Below are positions 22,400 through 33,150 of a stretch of 64,000 bases of DNA, in pieces. Location: assembly GCA_026168455.1 (NCBI GenBank), contig CM047429.1, forward strand, positions 10,580,643 through 10,644,642, given 5' to 3'. Made by a program: the position numbers and the translations under genes. Source of the stretch: Theocolax elegans. Taxonomy: Eukaryota > Arthropoda > Insecta > Hymenoptera > Cerocephalidae. A model generated the notes under the pieces. The model did no database searches. It was not told the DNA's origin and saw only the letters and a program-made list of their open reading frames with translations. Positions within the stretch are counted from its first letter, which is position 1; each line of letters begins with the position of its first letter.

Positions 22400-23480
22400 T
22401 AGATAAAGCTACGTTCGAGACTAATTTTTGCAAAAATTTGTCCTTGAGACTTATTGATATTCATAGCAAAAGCTAAACGTATTGGAAATTGACGTCGCTT
22501 TAATGTGAAAGAATAATAATTTTCTGAGTATAATGTGATTCTATTTAAAAATACTATTTCACCTGCTTTGTCTCCAGTAAGGATTTCACAATATAAAGCA
22601 TTCCGTTACATAACCCTTCTTCTATACTTTAAGTTCTTATCAACATAACAATAGCATTATCTCTTAACCTTTAGAGGGCCAGAAAACGCCTAGAGGCGTA
22701 AACATTTTTTTTCATAAGTACTCAATTTTTTTCATTTAAATAACTCAATTCAGGTGTAAGAGTTAACGAAGTCTCCAAAGATGATTCTACAACCCAAAAA
22801 ATTAAATTCAAAATGGGGGATGCAGACAATTCTAGTTTTGATGTCAATCCTACTTGAAAATTATGTGTAGGAGTTTCAGAAGTCACTAGTTACAATTTTT
22901 CATTCAGAATGCTCATGTTTTTGGGGTCGCTGAATCCGAATCTGAAGTCGGATTGACCTCATGACCTCAGGGTCAAGGTCATTTGAAGGTCAAATTTGCA
23001 AAATGTCCATTTCGTTTAAAAATTATGTTTAGCAATAACCCGAAAGAATGTTTGAGAGAAAAAATTAATAAACATGCTCGCTCTTGGCTTTACCAAATGT
23101 TTTCAACGTTTTTCTGAAATTTTGAAAATTTCAACATTTGGCCTTATCGTAGCGGACCGGAATACGCCTCTAGGCGTAAGGGGTCTGACTCATCAAAATC
23201 GCAACTTAGTTTGGCTTTAACTCAGGGATCTTAGACCATATTCCTATAGAAAAATACGATTTTCAAATTTTTCAAAACCCCGGCCCTCTAAAGGTTAAAC
23301 GTAATTCATAAGAATGTATTCTGGTAGTAATGATTCATTTAACGCACCGTTATCACAATTTTTGGTACTGTCAATACTTATGTAAATCTTTTCTGTATTT
23401 GAATCAACTAAATTCAAAACTTTTAAATTAATTTCATTTACATCATCATTTCTTGACGATAAAATAGCAAAATTAATAGT
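22400..23480 (-). pseudogene. Helitron PIF1-type helicase C-terminal part, split by a MITE
   Basis: Reading the minus strand, a segment at about 23480-23300 gives NDDVNEINLKVLNL then IYISIDS, and the segment at about 22660-22390 gives CNGMLYIVKS, RRQFPIRLAFAMNINKSQGQ and FAKISLERS in shifting frames. The FAMxINKSQGQ block is helicase motif VI of PIF1/Helitron proteins. The two parts flank the TTAA-bounded insertion 22668-23294. Several stops and frame changes are present. Confidence 0.75.
22668..23294. mobile_element. piggyBac-type MITE, 627 bp, inserted in the Helitron
   Basis: Perfect 13-bp inverted ends CCTTTAGAGGGCC and GGCCCTCTAAAGG are flanked by TTAA on both sides (22664-22667 and 23295-23298). 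Inner inverted motif GCCTAGAGGCGTAA / CGCCTCTAGGCGTAA occurs near both ends. There is no open frame. Insertion splits the Helitron helicase, giving the order of events. Confidence 0.88.
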
Positions 23481-24110
23481 TGGAGATCAATGTTGGAGAA
23501 ACGTTGCTGTAACGTGGGAAATTTCCGCTAATATTTTGTAAATTGCCGCGATGGATGGAAACCAACGTTGAAACAACGTCTAAGTAACGTTGAAGAGCAA
23601 CGAACATTTCCCACGTGGCAATTTTCATAACGTTGGAATGTTGCTAAAATAACGTCGCGACAACGTTGTCACAACGTTGGCATCTTCAATTTAATAATTA
23701 ATTAAATATTCCGGTGATAATAATTAAATTTCGTAAACGGTGTATTAATTAAATTTTTAACTATATTTTTGTTTTCAGTACAACTAAATAGTTAGTTAAA
23801 TATTCAGTTAAAAATGTAGCTAATAATAACCAAATTATATAATAAAAAATTTACTTAATAATAGTTACATTTTCAATTAAATATTTAATTATCTGAATTT
23901 TCAACTGCATGTTTGCTTTAAGGGCAACAAAACATTTACTTAAATATTCAGTTAAAAATATAGCTAATAATAATATCAAATTTTTAATTAAATATTATTC
24001 TAAAAATGTGAATCCTTGTAATTGAAAATTTAACTCATAATAGCTACCTTTTTAACTAAATTTTTAAGTAAATTTTTTAGTTAAATTTTCACTTATTTTT
24101 TTCGACAGGG
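23481..24110. repeat. AT-rich insertion with CAACGTT-rich inverted repeats
   Basis: The left part (to about 23690) is packed with AACGTT/CAACGTTG words and an inverted pair GTAACGTGGGAAAT / ATTTCCCACGTGGC. The right part repeats TAAATATTCAGTTAAAAAT followed by GTAGCTAATAATAA at about 23793 and 23942. It replaces the central Helitron helicase. Confidence 0.5.
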
Positions 24111-26764
24111 AATGTTCATTATTAATTGATTCAATGGTATCTGTGAAAGTATTATCAACATAAAAAAATCAGAAGCAGCACGATTTTCAATTCGTAACAT
24201 TTTGCAAATACTTTGAAATGCCTTTGTTTCTGCTTCAATAAGATTCATAAAGCGCTTAAAATCTTGAGCCATATTAGTTTTGAATTCATTCCAAAGATCA
24301 ATTGGGTACAATGGGTTGCAATGAATTAAAATTCTAACAAAAAGTCGTCGAAGTTGTTTTGGCATCATCCAAAATGAAGCTTCCGACATTGCTTTTTTCC
24401 ATTCATCATCATCTTTAATTATATGCATAGTTATGCATGTATTGTACAAAATTATTATAGTGAACATTATTAACAGTTGTTAACTCATCAAAGCTAGTCG
24501 CACCTTTTACGTATAATAATAACAATCTTAAGTGAAAGAGTTCAACATTGTTTGGACCTACAGAATACATACGTCCAATACAATTAAATGATCCTTTTCT
24601 AATTTGCCAACGGAACAATTTTTTTCCATTTGATTCTTTATTGACTTTAAAAATGTAATGTTTAGAAATTTCAACGTATGTGTATTTTCTTGCTGTTTCA
24701 TCTCGTGTATTTAATGCAAAATAATCTAAAAGCACAGTTGTTCGATTTATAATATTTTCTACATTATTATGTTCTGGGTCATTATGAATTACAAGCGTTT
24801 GTTGATTAGGAAAATGTACAGGTAATCTGATAACTGTGTGACTTTTTTTTAAATAGTGGTAAGCTAAATATACGCCAACAGACTTCAATGGCACTTACAA
24901 TATTTTGATTCTACATACTGTTTAATTTCATTATGATCTATAACTATTGGACAATTGTTTGGGGCTTGCACAGATTCATTAGGATTTTCTGATAATGATA
25001 GCACAGCTGTGTCGTGACCTTTACAAATAAGTACGTATTAAATGGAACTTATTTGAGAAACAATTTCAGTATTAATATGTGCATCAAATGTATGTAACAG
25101 AAGGGGAGAAAAAGGAACAACATGTGGATTATCAACGTTATAATTTTTAGGACGTAAAAAAGTTTTTCCATTGTTTTCTCGACGATATATTGTGGATAAT
25201 TATCAGCATCAATTGTCGTTTCATTTTGATAAAATTTCGGAAAATTTTTAGAGCATTTTCCATTTTTTAAACACCAGTCACCACAAGGGCCATGAATCAT
25301 ATATTTCATTACTAATTCATGTAACACAGGATACTTTACTTTTACTTTATCAGGAATTTCAGCTGAAATTAAATTATCAATTTTTTCAACTGTTGTAAGT
25401 TTATAAGCCTTTTTTAGAGTAACTAATAGCTGTGAATAACTAATGCATGTGAGGCAAACCACGCTTTTGAAATTCAATAGTGTATATATAAGCATCAACT
25501 TCCCCGAAGATTCTTTTTTTAAGTATCATGTCAAGTAATGTATCTTTCTTTATATTAAAAGCTCGAGTAACAGTATCTGGACGATCACTTGCTCGCTGAC
25601 CTGGTAAAATATTGTCTTTGATTTCAGGCCAATTCGGATTGCAAGTCATTGTAATGAATAAATCTGGTTTTCCATATACTCTAGTTATTGCCATGGAATC
25701 TTGATATTTTTGTATCATATTTCGTGGTGATCCAATGAATGTCGATGGCAAAATAATAATTTTTCCTACTTGATAATTTTGCGGATATACTGTTGAATTA
25801 ACATAATCGACCAATCCTTGATAAGACTCGACATGTAATTGCTTTTGATGAAAATTGCACCAATCAATTCTATCCTTTTCAATTTTTACATGACTATCTA
25901 CAGAATATTGTTGAAATAAACGACGCCCTCTTATAATAGGATTAAATACTTCTTTACGAGTTGCCAATTGATATCGTACATTGTCTAATCTAGTCAACTT
26001 TTTGTTTGTACTTTTTTTCAGGTCTTTATGCCAACCTTGTAAACCGTAGGGATGATACAGTGGATACGTCCATGGTTCGACATTAGGATTTATTATACTA
26101 ACTCGTTTTAGTTGTTTTGTGTTTGTGTTACGAATAATAACATTCGAATCAGGAATTTCTCCATCAGCATTCGTCGTAAAAACTGCTGCAATTTCATTAG
26201 ATTTTTGAATATTATACCGCCTTGGATCAAGCCGTTCTTTAATAGTGAATGTTAAATACAACTCGGGTAAAATATTATTTTCATTATTAAAATTATTGTA
26301 ATCTTATTTCATCTCCCATCATCATATAAGATTTGGCAAACACATTATAATCTCTCATCGATTTATCTAACATATTCATTAACCCTACATCTAATTCATT
26401 TCCATTTAAGCGAAATTGAGTCGCCTCATCTGCATCATAAATAAATAATTGACCGTATGAAGATTGTTCCTCAATTAAATTGATAATAAATTTGTCCTTT
26501 AATGTTGAAGCAGTAAGGACCAGGCCTACAGTTATTAAAATTTATCATGTTTGCATTAAATAAGGCAAAAGATAAAGAATTATTATACATGCGTGTATTT
26601 TTGAAAAATCCGTTTGCTTTTTCATGAGTACCTTCAAATAATTTTTTCAATTCATCAGGAAAAACTTCAAATGATTGTTCACAGCAATCATCAAAAGAAT
26701 TGCGGGACATAACTTTCTCTTGAGGAAAATGATTTGCATCACAATGTATGCATAATACATCCAT
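24093..26764 (-). pseudogene. Helitron Rep protein, N-terminal two thirds, multiple frameshifts
   Basis: Helitron transposases join a rolling-circle HUH nuclease to a PIF1-family helicase. Visible pieces are: CIHCDANHFPQE with CC further on and YNNSLSFALFN (26471-26764); LYHPYGLQGWH, DWCNFHQKQLHVESYQGLVDY, TMTCNPNWPEI and IEFQKRGLPHMH (25440-26261), where the HMH is the HUH-type metal site; YMIHGPCGDWC...CSKNFPK (25049-25498); SHTVIRLPVHFPNQQ (24415-24894); and MPKQLRRLFVRILIHCNP (24093-24467). The frame changes at least four times and a stop follows HMH within about 30 codons, so no full protein can be made. Confidence 0.82.
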
Positions 26765-27190
26765 TTTTCCTATGTAATGTCTGTTTATCGAATTATCAAT
26801 GTGCCGTAGTGTAAATGAACTTTCTAAATCAAAGATTTTTCTTTCCTTATCATTTTTAGTGGTACAAATTTGTAATGTATTATCTTGTATTTGCTTACTT
26901 ACTCAATTTAAATATTGATTTTTAATTAAAGATATGTTATTATTTAATGATTGATTGAATGTTTCATGATTTTGAGTTGTTTCGTGAACTTGATTTAAAA
27001 GTAAATCTTTTTGTAAATGAAATCTGCTCTTTTTTTGTCAAAACGTGTTCTAGTGCAGATGAGTTTAACTCAGGTTCAACTTTTCGTTTATTGTTATACA
27101 ATGAAAATTAGTTTCTAATACATTTTTACTAATTTGATGATCGTTATGTAATGTAAGCTCTTCATCTAGATCAATTATTCGTGTACCCTG

Positions 27191-28133
27191 GCGAAAATAA
27201 TCGTATGATTAATCACGCGAATTATCGAATGATTTATCAAGTCATTTGTCGAGTGATTTATTGAGTGATATATCACTTGACGATTTGGCGCTATTTATCA
27301 CTTGATAACTCACTTGATATATCACTAAACCAAAATATTTAAGAAATGTGCAAATGACTATTTCTAGATTCAAAATTCGATAATAAATAGTTCAAAAATT
27401 ATGCAAGAAAAATGTTTAAATCATTATAAATGTGCGAATGAAAATAGAACTGTAAATTACGAATTCAATAAAGTTAAAATTTTAATGTACATATCGGTAC
27501 CGTATTAGGAGAACAATATATATTTAGTATAATATATTGCAGCAATTTCATATTAATTGTAACTAGGCTTTTTGAAACGTCTACAAATATGTTTTCATTA
27601 TCTTATTGTAAGTGTTTGTGAATGTAGCAGATAGCAGATAGTAAATCATGCAATAGAAAATACTAAAATGGTCATTTACAATTACTGTAATGATTCATTT
27701 AATTCTATAACTCGATTTGTTTTTGAACAATTAAATTTTTTCTTTTTTGTTTTAATGTTAGTTAATTTATTATCATTCATTTTGATATTTTTTAGCATTC
27801 ATTTAAAAATGTAAAATAATTAAAAGTATAGTTATATATATGTACAGAAAGTGTTATATAAAACGATATATAATGAAAGTAAATAACAATTTCGTTTTGT
27901 TTCTTTTAAATAAAAAAACAATCTAACGATAATTAATATAAATTTAATGTATATAACAATGTTCTTACAAAATAATTGTAATTCATTAAATATCAATGTA
28001 ACATTTGTATTAGGGATCAATATACAATTCTTAATAACATAATAATAAGTTAATAATTAAATTTTCATACGTAAATATTTTTCAAAAAGTTTTTTTACAT
28101 TTGCCTTATATTCGTTATATATTGGTTAATTTT
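27191..28133. other. AT-rich spacer with clustered short palindromes
   Basis: At 27205-27340 the words TGATTTAT, GAGTGAT and ATCACTTGA recur in both directions (for example GAGTGATATATCACTTGA). The rest is AT-rich and without recognisable genes. Confidence 0.45.
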
Positions 28134-28252
28134 AATACATTTGTTAAATTCGTTATGTATTCGTTGTGACAAGGTGGATTTAATCCACTTGTCATATAGA
28201 TGCCAGCATTACCGACACCGCGAGACGGCGCGGTATCGGTAGCATATAAGAG
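28134..28252. repeat. Polinton left flank: repeat motif and two hairpins
   Basis: A 32-bp motif at 28134-28165 (AATACATTTGTTAAATTCGT start) also occurs at 44883-44914 beyond the right end. Then come a hairpin at 28169-28196 (GTGGATTTAATCCAC core) and one at about 28210-28241 (ACCGACACCGCG / CGCGGTATCGGT). The final six bases, TAAGAG (28247-28252), are the target-site duplication of the Polinton. Confidence 0.8.
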
Positions 28253-28330
28253 AGTAGTTATCCCCTCGCTATGGGGAGACACAACAAACCCCCACTCCTG
28301 GGTCCTGTGTATCTCTCCATAGCGAGGGGT
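28253..28330. repeat. Polinton left TIR (hairpin-forming)
   Basis: Identical to the inverse of 44654-44731. Each TIR is itself a near-perfect hairpin: CCCCTCGCTATGG at one side pairs with CCATAGCGAGGGG at the other, and most intervening bases also pair around a short centre. Confidence 0.93.
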
Positions 28331-28600
28331 GGGGGGGGGGGGGGGGGTAATAGGTGGGGATCATGGTAGGGGGAGGGGGTAATATGTGGGGACCATGGTG
28401 GAGGGGGGGTTAGGGAGGGGTGATGGTGGGGAGGCGGTAATGGTGGTACCAGTTAAGGTAGGGGGTAATGGCGGTGGGAGAAATGACGGAGGGGGGGGCA
28501 ATGATGCATTGCTGCGGAAGAGGAGAAGGAGTAGACCATGATGCAGTACTGCGGGAGGGGGGGCGGAAGATTCGAATTCTACGATGTTGGTTGCGGGGTG
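28321..28600. repeat. G-rich tract inside the left TIR
   Basis: Long G runs (one of about 18) alternate with TAATG/TGGGGATCATGG words. On the outward strand this is a C-rich tract just inside the TIR, mirrored at the right end by C-rich 44570-44653. Minus-strand proline-rich frames here come from the base bias. At about 28567-28634 (minus strand) there are words like tRNA box A (TAGCTCAGTAGG) and box B (ATTCGAATC), possibly a decayed tRNA-like piece. Confidence 0.6.
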
Positions 28601-29210
28601 CCTCAATACCTACTGAGCTATTCCGTCGACCGATCGCCATATGAAGGGGGATGGCGGGAGACAGAGAGGAAGCGGTGGGAGAAATCGTAACTGAACTCGC
28701 GAACGGATGTACGAATACTGGAACTCGGTTGACGATTAATCCAGAGAATGGGAGGTGACAAATATTGTTGTGACTCCGAATACGACTTGACTTTGCAAAT
28801 TCCGGACACATGGGTGTCTCGGGTGTTCGCTATGAGGAATTCGCAAGCTCACGTTACGTTCTCTTCAATCTTTACGTTCTCTTAACTAAATTTACACAAC
28901 GCATTTAATTCTTGGCTATTGTTAAATTTTATTTTGATTATCGAGTGAATATAATGTTATTGCTACAAGAGAAGGAATTGGTGGATAAAAGGTTTATTTA
29001 AAAAAGTACATTATATTTATGAATACATTTTTGTTTATTACGAATGAAGAAATGTTTATAATTTTTAATACATATGTTTCAGCGGTATTAACAACTTTTC
29101 ATGTATCGTGTTAACGCTTTTACAATCGTGCATACGTCGTAACATAAATTGATTTTTATCAATTTTCACACAATTTTCACACACCACTCATACGTAAAGT
29201 GAAAACAACA
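28601..29210. other. Polinton left noncoding region
   Basis: No conserved gene seen between the G-rich tract and the protease gene. The part to 28810 is GC-richer and carries open minus-strand frames without a family match. The part from 28860 is AT-rich. Confidence 0.4.
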
Positions 29211-29729
29211 TTATAATAATGACATCTTTGCGCGACAACTTTGCAAACACCTGACAACACAACCACCATTTCCAATGAAATTTTTATCTGTGTTTATCTT
29301 GCGCTGTATATACCGTCTTACAAGAGCGTCATTTTTTTTCAACTCATCGGAAAAGTTTTCGATAAATTTGACGAAACCTAATCCTTGAGTCATGTAGTAC
29401 AGAAACATAATACAGTACTGACCACACACATCGGAGGATGCGCTTTGCAATCGAAAATTATTCCAACGAAGTTGTTTACAATTTTTTCGCAATCTATTGA
29501 TATGATCTGAAACGAGTGGTGGTAGTCCAAAACTATCGAAATAAATACCATTACATGATTTATCGACGTATATAGCAACCCAATGCATACCAGATTTTGT
29601 ATGATCATCCGTGTTTAGCACGAACGCTGTCGGTTTCATCCACACTTGGGGTGTCTGATCGGCCGGAAATACACCTACAGTATGCGAACGGATTTTCGAC
29701 AAATTCTTGAGTATTTGTAGACTGTCCAT
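29211..29729 (-). CDS. Polinton adenain-type cysteine protease (PRO)
   Basis: A 172-residue protein of the adenovirus protease family (C5 type), which in Polintons is expected to mature capsid precursors. The visible catalytic set is GMHWVAIYVD (His, near residue 49), the acidic residue in IYFDSFG near 65, and the Q/C block DVCGQYCIMFLYY near 100. Its length is a little short of adenain (about 200). The Met at 29729 is the first in frame, but the reading overlaps the upstream gene (29605-30258) by 125 bases, so the true start may differ. Helical segments and a lysine-rich stretch follow the Cys block. No break is seen. Confidence 0.85.
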   Translation of the reverse strand: MDSLQILKNLSKIRSHTVGVFPADQTPQVWMKPTAFVLNTDDHTKSGMHWVAIYVDKSCNGIYFDSFGLPPLVSDHINRLRKNCKQLRWNNFRLQSASSDVCGQYCIMFLYYMTQGLGFVKFIENFSDELKKNDALVRRYIQRKINTDKNFIGNGGCVVRCLQSCRAKMSLL

Positions 29730-30258
29730 GATGAATTTCGTTTGTAGTGTTGAAAGCCTTTGGTGATGTGTGATGGGTCAACCACGATTTTAATCTATAC
29801 GCGTTATTTAAAGCACAACGATAATTTTTGAAACAAGTTTTGACAGCGTGATGCATACAATATACGTCGGATGATAATTTATTGAAAGGTGGACAATTTT
29901 GATCATACTCAAGGTTTAAAATTTGACGATGAACAATTTTTTGTAGTACCAACCACTTATCGTTACCTCTAACATATATTTTCCGCACACTTTTCATAAG
30001 TTCCCGTAAAATCTTTTTAACTGTCTTCAAAGTCACCTCGCCGTCAAAGTAGTCCAGTCCGTGATGATATTGATTTAACCAGCTATTCTGTTTTCGTATG
30101 TCTTCGTCGAGATGCTCCAGTGCGACTGTTGGTGCCACCACCCAGTGACTGATAAATTCACTGTCAACAGCGACAATAGCAATTTCTTTCGGTACGTATT
30201 TTTGCTTACTATCTTTAAGGAACTGAATATCAACAATTACATCCATGTTGTAATACAA
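29605..30258 (-). CDS. Conserved Polinton protein of unknown function
   Basis: A 217-residue frame with the start region MDVIVDIQF. I recognise this from arthropod Polinton-linked proteins, but it has no firm assigned role. It has a V-D-I-Q opening, a central KSVRKIYVRGNDKW segment, and a Cys/His region (VYCMHHAVKTCFKNYRCALNNAYRLKSW written in parts: VYCMHHAVKTC and YRCALNNAYRLKSW). The fold could be RNase H/exonuclease-like, but that is speculation. It sits between the major capsid gene and the protease gene, and its C-terminal end overlaps the protease frame by 125 bases, which may mean the last 40 residues are not native. Confidence 0.6.
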   Translation of the reverse strand: MYYNMDVIVDIQFLKDSKQKYVPKEIAIVAVDSEFISHWVVAPTVALEHLDEDIRKQNSWLNQYHHGLDYFDGEVTLKTVKKILRELMKSVRKIYVRGNDKWLVLQKIVHRQILNLEYDQNCPPFNKLSSDVYCMHHAVKTCFKNYRCALNNAYRLKSWLTHHTSPKAFNTTNEIHHGQSTNTQEFVENPFAYCRCISGRSDTPSVDETDSVRAKHG

Positions 30259-30379
30259 ATCTTGTCAAACACAAAGTACGATCCAGACTGACTGTCTAAG
30301 GCTTTTTAAACCGGTGTATAAACGTATAGTACAGATAGTAACACAAGGTGGCGCCCTCTATCAATTAAGTTTATTAACT

Positions 30380-31709
30380 GCTGAAATCGACAATGACTTG
30401 ACGGGACGCATCAATTTCCAAAATATTATCGTACTCTGCATATACAATACAATTGACCGTTTCAACTAAAGCATCACTAAAACGTACATCTAATCTAACA
30501 CTACCGTGTTTGATCAAATTCCAGTGACTGCAATCGTTTGCCGATAAATCGGGAGTTAAATCAAATGCGAATAAGCAATACCCGTGTGGGTAGGACTCAC
30601 GTGTTATTTGATTACCTTAGAAAATGTACACCCGTACCGGAGAATAAAGTATGATACGCGTCTACGTATAGATTTCTATTTTTGAAATCAGGCTGGAGTG
30701 GTTTTGAAGGTACTTGTATCCCATCCACGTACAAGCACAGGAAGTTTATATTAAAATGTTCGAAATTAAAAGGGTTGAGTTTTCGATCACCATTAAAAGC
30801 TTTATTATTTATAAAACCGATAATTATTCTCTTTGGTAACTGACCCAATATGATATTATCCAATGTTTCACCGTGTATACCGCTATGCATGGTGACAGCT
30901 TTGACTTCTACTCGTGTTAATGGATATTTAGCCGTTGTTTTCGAGAGCGATTGAGCATGTGCTAACAATATACTTGGACTGATTTTAACTCGTCGTACTA
31001 GAAGGTTTGCCTCCTCTATGTGTAGTGAAAAGTAATCGGTCGGATCCATCAAACAAAAATTATCGCGAGATTTTACCAAACGTACTCTAACTTGCACACC
31101 ATTAATTAGAAGTTTCTCTTGATTAAACACATCTGTATGGAGATGTCCAATTAGGTCAACAGGCTTTTCGATAGATAAACATTTCCGTCTCTCCACAAGT
31201 CCTTTATTTGCGTCTGCTGTATCGTTCATATGACCAGCAGTATCGTCACACCACAAGACGGTCGATAAACGTGAAGATTTAGCAGCTGGTCCGTAATTTA
31301 ATAACGTTTCGATGTATGCTCTGTAAGCATAGGCGTTGGTAGGTGGTGACACGGGTTTTTGATTGAAAAAAACATCCACTTGATTAAAGAGTGAATGCAT
31401 TAAATTGTTAACTGGTCCTACTCTACCCGATAAATGTCTAAAGGCCGTTCGATTTTCTTCCGTTACATCATCTTCTGTCGTGTTAGATTTAATACTCACA
31501 CGGAGACTGAGCATAGTATGGGCCAAATCAAGATATTCATCACTATTTCCGGATATCACAAATTCAATCGGTGAATCATCGGTCAACGATGATATTGGTT
31601 TATATTGAACCCAATGCGACCCCTCAATTGTAGTCTGTGTTGGCGGAATGTCAAATAACAATAACTCTGACTTTAAGCATTCACACGAATGAGTGTGTAG
31701 AAAGGCCAT
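30380..31709 (-). pseudogene. Polinton major capsid protein (double jelly-roll, hexon-like), frameshifted near its C-terminus
   Basis: The main frame 30612-31709 (365 codons) carries hallmark pieces of the Polinton major capsid protein: PPTQTTIEGSHWVQYKPIS near residue 22, PIEFVISGNSDEYLDLAHTM near 47, GPVNNLMHSLFNQVDVFFN near 97, NKGLVERR near 168, and GQLPKRIIIGF near 292. The protein is expected to form the hexameric shell. The frame ends shortly after a FSGTG motif. In a different frame, starting about 30610 and running to a stop near 30380, the remaining family tail is still readable (FAFDLTPDL, NLIKHGSVRLDVRFSDAL, IVYAEYDNILEID). One indel near 30615 therefore truncates about 75 residues from the second barrel. 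Confidence 0.8.
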
Positions 31710-31711
31710 CT

Positions 31712-32296
31712 TTAACTGTCAAAAATATCTCTAGTCGATCTTTTTTTTCTACTTCCTCTCTTCTTTCTGCTTTTAGAAGTTGTTTGTTTCCTTCGCTTTG
31801 TTACACCTCGCTTCCTTGTAGCACTTTTCACCTTACGTTTTTTCTTACTAACACTTCTTTTTTTTCTGCCTCTATATGTTGTGATAGGTGCACCAAGCAA
31901 TTGCAACTGAGCATGATTTCCATAGCGGGACATTTTATACCCCGACCCCTCCATCAATTTGTCCAATTTTTCTTCAGCCTTTCTCTTCAAAACTTGACCA
32001 GATTCCTTCACACGATTACGAAAAGATTCTTTGATGGGTGTGTTATGCGTCGCAACATCTGACACAATATTGAATCCCGTACGAACAGCCTCTCTACCCA
32101 CGGCTTTTGCTCCTCGACTGAGGAGTGGTAGTACACGACGAAATACGCCTGCTAGGAAGGAACCAATACCACCATGCCCTCTTTGGTAGGGAGAACCGAT
32201 GTAAATGTGCCCAACTCCTCCGGTGTAATGACCTCCTCCGCCTCCTCGATATCCATTACCGATTTGATTGTTGAAGTAATCCTCGTAACGATTCAT
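31712..32296 (-). CDS. Polinton basic, glycine-rich virion-type protein
   Basis: I prefer the Met at 32296 (MNRYEDYF), two bases after the minor-capsid stop, over the upstream Met that overlaps that gene. The protein has a glycine-rich start (GNGYRGGGGGHYTGG), then a conserved amphipathic segment IGSFLAGVFRRVLPLLSRGA near residue 45 and GREAVRTGFNIVSDV. It finishes with a very basic tail of about 50 residues made of KKR/RKR repeats. This layout resembles adenoviral internal virion proteins that carry membrane-active helices and DNA-binding tails. A DNA-condensing or capsid-cementing role is an inference. Confidence 0.6.
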   Translation of the reverse strand: MNRYEDYFNNQIGNGYRGGGGGHYTGGVGHIYIGSPYQRGHGGIGSFLAGVFRRVLPLLSRGAKAVGREAVRTGFNIVSDVATHNTPIKESFRNRVKESGQVLKRKAEEKLDKLMEGSGYKMSRYGNHAQLQLLGAPITTYRGRKKRSVSKKKRKVKSATRKRGVTKRRKQTTSKSRKKRGSRKKRSTRDIFDS

Positions 32297-32298
32297 TT

Positions 32299-33150
32299 CT
32301 AGTCGATTTTCTTGAAATGAAGTGTTGCCGTCACTGTTCCGTAATCGAATGGAATCAATTGGCCGCATTGATCTCTTATAGCTATTTCGATTGTCTGAAA
32401 TGAGCTGAATAACAGGGGTATGTACATTGGTGGTGAGAAACTTTTGATTCTGGTAGTACCGTAATCGTAATTATCGCTATTCATGGAAACAGCTCTTAAT
32501 AATCGCGATTGGACATCTCCCGTTACATATGGTTCACAGATGTCGCTGTAAATCATGAACATGGATGGTAAACCGTTAGATAGGCGAGCTGGTCTATCAC
32601 CCTCAAATGAGTATTGATCACCCACAAAGACAATTTGTCTACCTTTTTCAAACCCCAGAATTTTATGTACTTTGTCCGATAAACAAAGTTCATGACTAAA
32701 CTGAGAACAAGTACTCTCTGCACAGACTCTGTTGATCGTCACATAACCACCACGTTCCAATGTCACTATCAAATGATTATCTAGACATGCCAGATTATTT
32801 ATCTCTTCAATCAGCGAAGAAATATCCTTGTAATTTCCCGGTCGAATACGCGATTCTGTAACTGTCAAATTTTCCACTCGTAACTGATTTGACTCGATTC
32901 TTGTTAAGGGAATACGTTTCAGAGAAATCGATCTATCTTCATTTTCTGCTTACACGTGTTGAAACGTCATCGGAATGTGAATTTCCGTGAGTGCAACTTT
33001 CCAGAATCCTTGTAACCGGATCTGTTGCGGTAATTGAGTAACGTAGTGCGTCGTAGTGTTTTCCGAGAAATAATTCATACTGCTATTGCTCGGTAGAATA
33101 ATGTAAAATTGATCTTTCATTTCTCTGAAAGTTGACTGGCCTTGACCCAT
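32299..33150 (-). pseudogene. Polinton minor capsid protein (penton-like), in-frame stop
   Basis: Two pieces in one frame, 32953-33150 and 32299-32949, are separated by a single TAA at 32950-32952. The first gives FYIILPSNSSMNYF, TQLPQQIRLQGFWKVALTEIHIP; the second gives NYKDISSLIEEINNL, a middle with LGFEKGRQ, and a C-terminal PLLFSSFQTIEIAIRDQCGQLIPFDYG (written in parts). These are typical of the single jelly-roll vertex protein of Polintons. The start overlaps the integrase end by 34 bases. The Met at 33150 gives the usual MGxGQS opening. The stop would remove most of the barrel unless read through. Confidence 0.8.

Larger units (their letters stand above)
22340..27190 (-). mobile_element. 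Helitron, coding remnant, disrupted
   Basis: Minus-strand pieces in order encode a Helitron Rep/helicase: N-terminal cysteine region (26471-26764), Helitron-like N domain (25440-26261), downstream Rep-linked segments (24093-25498), and PIF1-type helicase C-terminal motifs (about 22400-23480). The central helicase part is missing or replaced at about 23480-24110. I do not see clear TC...CTRR ends, so borders are approximate. Confidence 0.75.

Noticed and set aside
28361..28811. Proline-rich minus-strand frames at the Polinton left end
   Set aside because: Caused by the C-rich tract; not shared with the right end and no family match.
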